Shown piece after piece: positions 36,508 through 47,433 of a stretch of 64,000 nt of DNA. This stretch comes from Larimichthys crocea (Eukaryota; Chordata; Actinopteri; Sciaenidae): NCBI RefSeq assembly GCF_000972845.2, contig NC_040016.1, positions 23,641,923 through 23,705,922 of the forward strand, read 5' to 3'. Below the pieces are notes generated by a model. It was not told the origin of the DNA and made no database searches. It worked only from the letters and a program-made list of their open reading frames with translations. The translations under genes and the position numbers were made by a program. Numbering within the stretch: the first letter of the stretch is position 1; the number at the start of each line of letters is the position of its first letter.

Positions 36508-39500
36508 TGTTTCATCGCTGATCTTCCTGGGGAGGGGTAGCCATAGAGCAGCATAGACACCATTGATTCACTACCTTATATTGCTCATTCTCACATGTAT
36601 GGCACAGCTGTGGAGGAGGAGACGTGTAATAGCAACAACTGTCAGATGTCAGAGTCCTTCTGGTGTTTCTCTAGTCCTCATACTGCATGAAAATGGAAGC
36701 ATCAGAAATTGGAGAGTGGCTAGTGGGGGTAAAATTCCTCAGTTGTAATTCAGACATTGGTGTGTGTGTGCGCCTACGTGCATGCATACTGCTAGAGGTC
36801 AGGGAAGCTGCCAAATGATTTTCACTGCGAGGTCACGAGGTCAACGTCAAGGTGTGGAGAACAGGGCTCGGCCGGACCTCAAGCTGAATACAATGCTCCA
36901 CCTCTCCCCCTCAGTGGTGCTCACATTTACATCAAAAATCACAACCATCCTGCTTTCTCCTCCCACAGGCAAAGTGAGCAGAGCAGCCGGTACATTCTGT
37001 CTCAGCCACAAAGACGAGCAGTCCACTGCAGCACTGAGAAGTCATCCTTTACAGGTAAAGATTACACAGCTTGCATACTGCTTAGTGATACACCCAAGAC
37101 ATATATGAGGTCCCAATACGGTTTTTTCAGAGCAGCCATTGTTTTCTGTTCATTTAATCTTCAGAGTTGAAATGAAGTCTGCAACTTTACCTTTTTAAAC
37201 TGATCTGCTGAAACCAGTTATTTGACTGATGGAGAACTTTTCAACACTGCATTACTGCTATTATGATAACATGACACTTTCAGAGTGGTTCAGATTAATA
37301 TGTCATTAATACTTGCAAAGCCAGCAGCACGGCCCTAAGTTAAAGTATTCACACTCAGTAATAAATAAATGCAAATCAACTGTGGGGCAAACAAACCCTT
37401 GTGAAGAGCTGTGAGCAAGCAAATGGCTCATTCATCAGTATTTACAAGCTCACAGTGCTTCGACCAAGTCCTACCAATCCACTGAGAGACTAATTCTGCC
37501 TCCATTCACTTTGAATGAGGAGTGAGTCATTACTGCACTGAGCTTTGCAGCAGAAAGGAGTCCAGAATCAGGCGACTATAGATGACCTGGCTGGTACCAC
37601 TTCATGCCTATCAATAATAATGGTCAATAATTATCAGTAATGTTGCTCATAATGTAATGTAATCATTTCTAAAAACTGCGTCTCCACTGAAGACCTAAGA
37701 GGCCATTGGGTATGGTCAAATAGTCAAAAAATTTAGCTTTTCCTTTCCTAAGCACCTTTCCTTGCCCTTGATGTGAAACCTCATGAGGTCAAGGAAAGGT
37801 GAGAAGGAGAATTCATGAAGACTTAGGAAAAGATGACTATGGAGTTCAAAGATGGACTACAAAACGCTTATCTGAGATACTTACTAGATACTTCCAATGC
37901 ACTTTTCTATGCAGGAAATTTAAACGTGGACAACCCGGGGGGAAATCTGACTTCATTATCAACGTCAGAATTCAAATAATAAATGAATATTGTCCAAGTC
38001 AAATTAAGTTTTTGTCACACTGAGTATGGTCACTCACGCTCACTCTCCTGTCCACTCATATAGAAACATATTAGCAAGTTATGGCAAAACATGGATGATT
38101 AATAATAAACTTCCATAATGATCTGCAGGATGCGGCGTCCGTCACAGAATGATGTGAATTGTGATATTTACTTTTTCTATTCATTTGAATGGTCAGGATA
38201 ACTTGGGATAACTTAGCTTAGGACTGCAAGTACTTGTGGGACGGCATTACCTCCTTCCTTTCTTAAATGATGGTCCAGTGTATCCTATGCTAAAGGAGAT
38301 AAAAAAGGAACCACTGAAGCTCTTTTCCTTAACAGTTTAGAGAATTCAAACAGCTCTTGATGGCTACATAAATACTTCTGTCATTTCACTCACTGAGGAA
38401 CCTTCCTAAGTAAAATAGACTATTCGACCAAATGCTTATTCTCTCATGATATGAACACTTCGTCTTCTTGAGTTTATTACTGCAAACTGAACCATATTGA
38501 ATATGATGTAGTAGTTGTCAGTAGATTTGCAAGCATTGTTCCCTAAACTGTTTTTAGAGAGGGTTCTCACTCCGGAGAATCAGGACATGTCTAAAAGTGT
38601 GTACACGGAGCACGGTGGAGTGAGGGTCAGCTTACTTCAGCTGTCTCTCTGGCCACTTAATGCTTTCATTATGCAGCAGGTGTAGACATACACATTGTAG
38701 GATCAGTGGCAGGTTTGTTTACTCATATATGCTGATTGATTTTAATGAGAACATATGTTTTCCACTCTTTGCAATATAGACATGGACCATTAGGGGTCCA
38801 CAGACCCACAGCTGAATGTGTTAGGTCTACTGTCTGCTTGCAGATCTAAGGCAGCCAATAAAATGTCTTCATAAAATGCACTTTTATCTCATGTTTTTTC
38901 TTAACTCATCATATTTGTATTTAACTAATTATTATTCAGTATATGGTCAGGGCCTGCAGCTGCTCTGCAAGATTAAACCAGACCTACCCAGCATGTGGGA
39001 AGGCCTGGGAGCTCTGATCTTACTGATTGTGGGGTAGTTTGCACATTCTATCTATTTATACCATGAAGTAATTTTTCATAGTTTGTAATAGTAATAGTGT
39101 TAATAGTTAATAGTTAATTTGTAAAGTATGTAAAAAGTATGTAAAATAATGACATTGTTCATGGCTGGACAACATGCCATTCTCATTTAGTCTTTGAGAC
39201 AAGTTTGAGTCTACCTGTACAAAGATGAATTAAAGTGAACCTGGGTAACTGTTTGACAGGCACTACATGGCTACAGTCATGTAGTATATTGTTTGCAGTC
39301 CAGAAAAAAAGGTTAAAGTTGAATCATTGATGATTTTGGATCATTCAGTTGCAATGAGGAAGGTCTTTTTGAAAATACAATAACATGTTTGTTTCTGCCC
39401 TTCAGCTGAGCATCCTGTTAGTGTTGCTGCAGTGGCGGCAGCTCACGTCTCTTAGTGGGAGCTTAGTGTACATCAGTGTCGGGGCTTGCTGAATGGAGAA

Positions 39501-42500
39501 GACAAAATGACACCGCAACTTCCTGTCTGGAGCTCCCAGCAAAGGATTTATCCACACAGTCTCAGTAGTTTTTTCACTAATCGTCTGAAAATCAAGGCCC
39601 CCACTCTCACATGAATGACATGTGAACTAGTAAGTTTCTGGTCAGACACAGTTGTTTGCACAGGTAACATTCGATGCTCTTCCGTACGAGTGGACAGCAC
39701 AGTTAAAGGTGGGGTTTTCCTCACAATGCTTTGAAAGTTTGGTGGTTCACATAAAATGCCTTTCAGCGTTTACACATAAATGAATGCAGCAAATACAGCT
39801 CTGATAGGAAAACAGGAAATATAACACATTTGTCATTGGTCTTAAATGGTGATGGCAAAAGCAATTTTGTTTTCGGCATCTTAATTTATAATTAATTTTC
39901 CTCTTGCTTGTTTTGCTCTTGTAGCATGTTAGCCTCTATTAGACAAGCAGGAACTGAATGAAGGATATGTTTATATTACAATGTGTCATGTTTTGCAAGT
40001 TTTTATCAGAGACTTCTACAATACAAAGAAGAAGGGAAAACACAAACCTGTTTTATACAGATGTAAAGCAGCAGGCTCCCCCTCAGGCTAACCCCCGTCC
40101 TAACTTTACGGCAGTGTTAGTGTTAGTAACGTCACTTACATACTTAGCTCTGGTTGGATGGTTATTCTCTACGGTTGAGGAAGTCATTTACACCATAACA
40201 ATCACACAACATGAACTTCAGTTGAGGATGATGGAAATGTCATTTCAAGTATCCATGTATACACCAAACCCCTGGCTAAAATAATATGTTGATATCAAAT
40301 AATATAGCTATCAAAGCTGTCAAGACATTTAACTAAAAAACACAAATGACACTAATGTTAGAGTAAAAGTTATGAGATCATCAAGGTCAGTGGGTTGCAT
40401 AGACCCTGGATGGAACGCAACTTCTGAAAGCAGAATTACACGTCTGGCAGGGGATACGACTACTGAGGTGGTTTCTTCCTAGGTTTGACTCTTGACATCT
40501 CAAGGATGAGTTGGTTTGGTTAGCTACATACTATAATGTCGTATCTACCGGTGGTCTCAGGGGCTGTGCTCAAAACCATATTAAGTTACCACTCTGGCTG
40601 CTGAACCCAATTGTGTTTCCTGCTAACGGCATATTTGGTTAGCAGCAGTTAATTAGCAGTTAGCTATTAGCAGGTTAGACTAAATCTGTCAATCAGGAAA
40701 GTGTGTAAATCAGAGAGTTGAAGCTGAGCAGCCGGGGACATCAGAGGTATAGGTCAGAGATATTGTGTACAAAATCTGAACCAGAATTACCAAAATCACT
40801 AATAAGGTTATAACTCCAGCCACATCTTAAGAGTGGAAGCATTTCATTGAATGTAAAATTAGTGCGGGATGAAACATCAACAACCTTTTCGCCATTCGTG
40901 ATTATTTTTAACTGTGAAGGGGCTGCTTTGTAAAGGTAACAGGCTACTTCCAAATTAGGAACAGAATAAAGAGTGAAATAAAATAGCTGCGTCATTCTGC
41001 AGCCACCATATTATATACTTATCTTGTATACATGCTATATAATAATAAGTGTTGTTGAAAGAAAATGCATAAAATGTGGAGCGAGAGATTTAGAGACAGG
41101 CTAAAAGCAGAGTTTCAGTAGTGTAATCAACTGCTGCTTGTTTTTGTCAGCTGCCTCGCCTCTGGCTTAAAGAGATCTGGCCAAGCTCTGAAACCAGGTA
41201 CGACTGAAGTAAATTGTCAAGACATCTCTTTCTTTACGAGCTGCCTTTTCTGTTTCACAGTAAAAGTAAGCAGACACAACCTTTTACGTACAGTATAACA
41301 GCTCTGTCATATAAATGCAATGTGCATTTTGATGCTGAGAAATGCAATTCAGTAACATTCAAATTCTGCACATAAAGGCTTTAAAGGACCACTCAAAACA
41401 TGGTAGGGTATGCATAGGTTAGCTTGACATTCAGACTAAATGGCCTTTTAATTTCACGTAATTGATCAGGTTCTAATTTGTCTGTTATTTGCTGTAACCA
41501 ATCAGCAGCTTTCCCACAACTGACAAACAGCTGGCAGGCCAGCCAATAATAATTGGACTTTTTATTATTTATTTAATAGTAGATGTTTTACTGGTGTAGA
41601 ATAACCTCACTGTGTTGAGATATTTTTTTTTTAAAGTAGTTTAAAAGTAGCTTGCTGTTGATAGTATGTAATGGTGGTGACTCAGAATAGGTAGACACAC
41701 ACATACACAACACCAGAAAGTACATTTTAATAAAGGGCAACATGTTTAATACAAAAAAGCAGAGGGTCTCAACCAGGTGGGTGAAGTTAACCAGAAAGGG
41801 CACGGTGAAGATTAACGCCCAGGGAATCAGGCAGGATTCAAGCAGGTGTGATGAGGAAAACAGTGTAAGTGTGCTGATATAATACTAATGATTTGATTTT
41901 TTGAGAAAATTTAATGATTTTAAAGCGCCTTATGCCCGAAAAATGGGTATTGAAAAGCTGTCGGGTGATGACCTTGGAGTTGGTATATGTCCTGATTCCA
42001 CTCATCGTCTCCTCTAATCCACTCATCCCTCTCACTACTCCAGTCAGTGCCAAAAGCTCGGATCCTGAGGTCATAGTTATCTCCAGTGGTGAGAGCTTGC
42101 TGGAGGAAGAGCACACATTGGAGTGTGACTTCAGAAAATCTAAATTTTATCTAAATGGAGTCTAGAAGATATAGTTTTTTTTCACAGCCTGAAAGCCTGA
42201 CAGCAGGGGCATCCTCAGGTACGAGTCACATCATTAAGACAAATGACATGGCAGTGGTAGCTATAATTGGAACTGCCTTCAGAGCCAAGAGCCAAGTCTC
42301 ATGGTGGTGGTTAACTGACATGCCATGAACCAGTAAAATACTACGTGAACATTTCATACAACAGAGCATAGGTCGGTGACCCTCAATGGGTAGGGTGAGA
42401 GGTTCCATGGAATGCCTAAGAAGATTATGGAAGAGTCCAGGAAATTTGGTCAGCTCCAGAGTCAGGAACACTGGTATGTTCTTGTTGAAAACATTTCTTC

Positions 42501-43030
42501 ATTGAAGGACTGCAGTTAGGTGCAGATTGTGACTTCTCACTAGTGTTTTCCCATTCCGCAGTACCCCAACTTCCAGGCTGATGAGTTGGGTGATTAGGGG
42601 TCCCACCTGGGACCCTTGGAAGGAAAGAGCAAGGTTAAAGCTTGGAGATCAGAGACCACACTTATAGAATGATGAATTTATGAATGAATGCATGATGGAG
42701 AGATCAGGAGGGATTTGTGACTGAGCTGAACTGAACAGAACTATGATATTCAACTCTCACAAAAACTGGGATAATTTGTATTTTTATCTCGTGTCAGTGT
42801 CAGGGTTGGACTATAAAACAGGTTTATTAAAACCATAATCTTATCATTAATGGTATAAGTTTAATATGTGGCCCGGTGTATTTGACATGAATCTTTAGCT
42901 TAGCATACTTAAAGACTGAAAGTTGGATGACTCTCCTAACCTAGCATTATCAAAATCTATTAAACAAAGGTTTTGACAAAAAAACAGCCGTACCTCATTT
43001 TATACCTTTTTATTTCTACATGTTAAATGA
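35237..43030 (-). repeat. Right arm of the inverted duplication
   Basis: It is the reverse complement of 26877-34756. By eye the match is close but interrupted by scattered single-base differences, many of them one-base deletions in this arm. Compare 'gattattaaagctcctcag' on the left with 'gattattaagctcctcag' here, and 'aaatcaaatatccc' with 'aaatcaatatccc'. It ends at 'tgttaaatga' (43030) without an N gap before the next copy. Confidence 0.93.
36468..36507. repeat. (ATT)n microsatellite, right arm
   Basis: Inverted counterpart of the TAA run at 33462-33504. Confidence 0.95.
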
Positions 43031-43247
43031 ATTTTATTTTTCTCACCCAACAGGAGTCAGATTCACCAATTAACCTGCTTGCTGCTCATGTCCACACACC
43101 ACCTTGAGATTAGGATGGTGTGTGTGTTACCTCCCCTGCGACTTAGAGTTCCCCATAACGCCCCTCTCTAAAGAGGTTTGCAGAGAGGTTTACGTGTAGC
43201 CTACTTCAAGCTTTACACACCCACTCTGACACACCCTAGAGATCAAG
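43031..43247 (+). repeat. Third, direct copy of the arm's inner end (217 bp)
   Basis: It is collinear with 34582-34798 over the same 217 bp, with one difference noticed ('cctactacaag' against 'cctacttcaag'). It then continues into sequence not seen elsewhere in the window ('tcttttcaatttacaac'). Its left edge joins the right arm abruptly. Confidence 0.95.
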
Positions 43248-44258
43248 TCTTTTCAATTTACAACAGCAGAGTACTTTCCCTACATTTGAACCCAGTTTAA
43301 TTCATATAACACATTTCACATAAACATGCAAGAGCAAGCAGACACAGAGTTAAAACAGAAACAGACAACATTGACAGTTTGACATGAGTGAAGGTTTGCA
43401 CTTAATATGAGCAGCAACAAAAATAGTCGTATCAGTCCTCAGAGTCCATATCCATCAAAAACTGTAACCATTGCTGGTTACAGCAACACATGGAGATGGA
43501 GCTGAGCTCCCATACACCTTAAATGAGAAGATTTCCTTTTTGAAAATGATGGTGTATTTTTTACGTTACAGACAGGGATGCCATTAGAGAGGGAAGGAGT
43601 CATGTGAGTAAACAGCAGCACTGAGAAAAACAATGATTAAATGTACTTTACTGAGCGAAATGGTTCTGATAATGAATCATGCCAACCACATCATTTATTT
43701 GACATTTTGTAACACAGGGTTGCACAATGAAATGCAAGTTGTTCCTTTATACTACATTATTTTTATAGTGGAGTGTGTACAGCCTGAGGACAGAAGCTGT
43801 TCTGTAGTGTGATGGTAAAGCAGTGGATACTTGTGTATTGTTTGCCAGACAGCAGCAGGGTGAACAGACTGTTATGGCTAACTATCTCCATTGGCCAGAT
43901 TTCAAACAGCGAGTGTTCATATGACAAGGAGATCAACAATCTTGCAGGGTGGTGCAAAGAGAACAATGTCAATAAAATCAAGGAGCTGATTTCTGATTTT
44001 AGAAACAAGCAGACAAAGCTGAGTTGAAGTCTTCAAAAACATCAACATACAACTCTGATTTAAAGTGCATCAATTAGAGACTGATCCTACAATTCCATGC
44101 AGCTTTCTTAACCAACTAAACACGCATGGTTTACCCACATGGGTGTTTTCAACTATTTTGATAATACATGCCATTTGAGGAATTGCAGTTTTTAGCACTT
44201 CCATGTTGGCCTGACTTCACAGACACAGAGGTTATTGCTTGGTCAGATGTACCTTAAG
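43248..44258. other. No gene recognised
   Basis: Ordinary AT-rich DNA. Short open frames near 43760-44030 on both strands overlap each other and show no domain. Confidence 0.5.
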
Positions 44259-44688
44259 TAGTGATGCGCTATATAAAAAATTCCAAACGATACGATAACT
44301 GATAATTTCCTGCTTCTCATGGCCGATACCAATAACCGATAACTTCATATTTCAACCCGAAAGTCCACATACGGGGGGCAGCGTGAGATGCATGCACAAT
44401 ACAGATGATCAGCGTCAGCTAGGAAGCATCAATCCTGACATATAGCATACCAAAATCTGGGTATGTAACAAAAAACACAAAAACAGCCATGTCCACTTTA
44501 GCGCTTCTGCTAATTTCACCACTTCAACCAAACCACACAAACGTTGCGTGAAAGCAGAGACTCTGCTGATTACAAAGATGTGTCTCATCACTGTGCCATG
44601 AAAACTCGGCAAGCTAGCCCCCAAAGAGTATGTCTTATCCTTGCTGTTTTGTGTCAAAAGTTTTATTCCAGCATGAAGAAACGCTGCT

Positions 44689-44811
44689 AATGTCTCTGCT
44701 AATGTCTCCTGCTAATGTCTCTGCTAATGTCTCCTGCTATGTCTCTGTTAATGTCTCCTGCTAATGTCTCCTGCTATGTCTCTGTTAATGTCTCCTGCTA
44801 ATGTCTCTGCT
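44689..44811. repeat. 11-13 bp minisatellite inside the hAT remnant
   Basis: About ten tandem copies of (a)atgtctctgct or (a)atgtctcctgct lie end to end. Two variant units alternate, so the array has probably expanded in pairs. Confidence 0.9.
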
Positions 44812-44821
44812 TTAGTTTGAA

Positions 44822-45235
44822 TCAATCACAAAGCTCCTGGTTGTTACATAAAGACAAAGAGACAAAGTGTGACCTCTTGCTGCGATATACTACCTTTGGG
44901 TCAAAGGTGAACGTGGGCGGTACTAATCGATTCTCCTGACTCTGATTGGTCGACAGGTGATGTGTTGTTTTAGCCTTAGCAGCACTGCTAGCTGCTACCA
45001 CGGCTGCTTCATATTCTTTTAATACCGCTTGTTTCAAACATCACGTCATATTAAAACTCAAAGTCTTCTTTCCTCCTCTCGTAATCGTCGCTGAACAACT
45101 TTTGCAAACAGCAATGCTGTTGTTATCTTCTGCCACACTGGTGAAGACATGTTCATTATTAGTCTGGCAGAGACGGGGCCAGGCTTGGGTAGCTTTTGGG
45201 GCTAATCGGCCTGCAAACAATTTCCCCAATTTCAT
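44822..45235 (-). pseudogene. hAT transposase BED-finger fragment
   Basis: On the minus strand an ATG at 45235 opens a 64-codon frame. After about residue 27 it reads EHVFTSVAEDNNSIAVCKSC and SATITRGGKKTLSFNMT, the first half of a BED finger (CKSC pair, then RGG...). A stop breaks it just where the H...H half should follow. A second frame (45037-44822) resumes with QAVLKEYEAAVVAASSAAKA. No catalytic domain follows. Confidence 0.7.
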
Positions 45236-45369
45236 TAATTTATCAGATCTTTTTATCGGTTAAAATGAACTTATCGGGTCGATAAAAATAATTAATGTAA
45301 TAAGTAATTTCTCCCCATATCACCCCGATAAATATCGTGCATCCCTAAACTTGGTGGTTCCTTTCGGAC

Positions 45370-46180
45370 TAGGGCTGTCACAAACGATTATTTTGATAGT
45401 TGACTAATCAGCGATTATTTTTTCGATTAGTCGACTAATCGGATCATACGTAAATTGACTGTAAAACATACAGCTTATCGCACCAGCATGCAGCTGATCA
45501 GATCATTAGCTTTCAGCTTGAAGTATGAGCTATCTGAAAATAAAAACAATTAAGATGATAGCTCATGAACCCTTTAATGAGAGTCCACGGCCCCGGGCCC
45601 TCGGCGCGGTCCCGGAGCGGGCGGGCGGGCGGGTGGCGCTGTAAAGCTTGAGGCTCCACCTTCGCCCTCGAGCCTTTCCAAGCCAACCCAGAGCCGGTCG
45701 CGGCACACCGCTACGGAGGAAATGCGCCCAGCGGGGGCCAACCAGCGCCGGGAAGAGGTCCCACGAGGGGATCCTGCCGCGCCGTGCGGCCGTCCGTGAC
45801 CTGAGTTGAATCCCCCGGGCAGACTGCACGGAAGTTGCGGAAAAATCGCGGTGATTGGTTAAAATTACAACACCGCCCAAAATTCACGGGGATTCACTGA
45901 ATTTGCGTTGAAGTTGCAAACCGCAACATCGTGAATTCCTGGAGGGTCTGTGTTATGGTATCATTTACGGTACAGTCAGGCCTGACGCCAATTACCACTA
46001 CTGCGCATGTGCGTAGGAGTGTGTGTCTATGTGACAGAAAGGCAGATGCGGCAGTGGAAGCTGCAGCCGCAGTTTCGAGAGAAAAGCAAAGTAAAAAACA
46101 AAAAACGATGTGTCGACTACTAAATGAATTGTTTGTTCGGCGACATAATCGTGACTAATCGACTAATCGTTGCAGCCCTA
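45370..46180. mobile_element. hAT MITE carrying a 28S rRNA fragment
   Basis: The 811-bp element is flanked by a perfect 8-bp duplication, TTTCGGAC, at 45362-45369 and 46181-46188. The ends read TAGGGCTGTCACAAACGATT (left) and TAGGGCTGCAACGATTAGTC (right, other strand). Next to both ends are palindromic CGATTAGTCGACTAATCG-like words. It has no transposase frame. Its GC-rich middle is unlike its ends and derives from 28S rRNA. Confidence 0.92.
45582..45832 (-). pseudogene. 28S rRNA fragment (expansion segment D2), antisense inside the MITE
   Basis: Read on the minus strand it starts 'tccgtgcagtctgcccgggg' then 'gattcaa', continues 'gatcccctcgtgggacctct', 'ggcgcatttcctccgtagcg', 'gtgccgcgaccggctctggg' and 'cttggaaaggctcgagggcg', and ends 'gggccgtggact'. 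These are the landmarks, in order, of the vertebrate 28S D2 divergent domain. Many CpG-to-TpG or CpA changes relative to what I remember of fish 28S (tgcagtctgcc for cgcagtccgcc) show that it is not a functional gene. About 250 nt are present. Confidence 0.88.
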
Positions 46181-46683
46181 TTTCGGACTCTACAGTTCAA
46201 GAGACTTCCTGAGTTGGACATGTATGGAGTTATTTTTGTCTCAAAAATAACCGTAAACGCACAGAGTGATCTACAAATGTTCCTTGATTTGCACGCGTGT
46301 TTTGCTATCCACAAATACAAATTTCTAATTCGTAACTTGTATTTTGGTTTTTACAAATATACGTGTATTTGTAAATATATTTCCCATTTGTAAAAACAAA
46401 AAAAGCCATTTGTAAAACTGAAAATTCTGTTTGTGAAGTGTGATTCTGCATTTGTGGATCACCATTCACGCACACGCATCTCTTTCCTCAGTTACGCATT
46501 TCTGAGACGTTCTTGCCGAGCTCCACACAGATCCACAAACAAATATTTGGGATTCACAAATGGCTGCCCTCCTCACCACTAGGTGGCTATGTTGTTCTAT
46601 GTGTACATTGAACGTTATATTTCTTCAGCTTTCTGAATGTAAAAACAACATTTCAAGATATATCTGGCATTGTTTGAGGACAT

Positions 46684-46766
46684 TTCTAGCAATAAATGTA
46701 CGTTTTACTTTCTAAATCTATGCTTTTCTAGCAATAAATGTACGTTTTACTTTCTAAATCTATGCT
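46684..46766. repeat. 42-bp direct tandem duplication
   Basis: Two adjacent copies of a 42-bp unit beginning 'ttctagcaataaatgtacgt', at 46684-46725 and 46726-46766. The inverted partner near 53540-53585 has only one copy, so the duplication arose after the inverted repeat formed. Confidence 0.92.
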
Positions 46767-47433
46767 GAATGAGAGCAAATTGTGTTTTATTAGTCCTTAG
46801 CGATACTTATCGTCATGGTTACCATAGTGTAGCACACTGTTAACCGAAGTTCATTCTACGCAAACAGTTTGAGTACATACCACTTTTAAAGATTAGTTTT
46901 ATGCTTCTTAAACAGTATGAGTATATGAAGAGTGTATGAGACAGTCATTGTGTGTACTCATTTTTGTAGTTTACAAACTTGAAACTGTCAAGTTTTACCT
47001 CAGGCCACCGAGCTGCCCTGTTGTGATTGGCTCAAAACTCAAGACAAGTCTGTGCTTGTCCGGTGGCAGCTACAAAGAAAGTTGCGCCATTTTCTAATTT
47101 ACACAGCGCAATTTAAGGTTTTTGGACAATACATGCCTGCATTTTTCTGTTTTTAGCAAGTCTGGACGTTTTTAAAGGACATTTGCCTGCTGTAAAGAGG
47201 ATACCATTTCTGCCTGAATGAGGTGAGTTATTTTCTCTATTCAAGAATTAGGAATTTGAGGTTGACTTGAGGTAATTTTTGAGTAGCTCTCTCTACTTGT
47301 GTGTTTTTGACATACAGTTTTGCAACAGTGGTGTAAAATTCTAATTGTTCGATGTAGTTTTGAAAAAAAATCAATGCCCACTTTTAACATTAGCCTCATT
47401 TGCCCTGCTATTTTTGTTTAAAGCCATATTAAA

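Larger units (their letters stand above)
44259..45347 (-). mobile_element. BED/hAT element remnant
   Basis: The left end reads 'tagtgatgcgctatat'. The right end on the other strand reads 'tagggatgcacgatattt'. Subterminal 'ccgata/tatcgg' words cluster at both ends (44288-44345 and 45240-45340), as in other hATs here. A BED-finger frame lies on the minus strand. The flanking 8-mers (accttaag, aacttggt) no longer match. Confidence 0.75.

Noticed and set aside
44689..44811. Regular short repeats resembling a CRISPR array
   Set aside because: The units are contiguous with no spacers, and the DNA is from a vertebrate; it is a minisatellite.
45563..45880. 105-codon open frame, minus strand, Arg/Pro-rich
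   Set aside because: It lies over the 28S rRNA fragment; GC-rich rRNA is open by chance.
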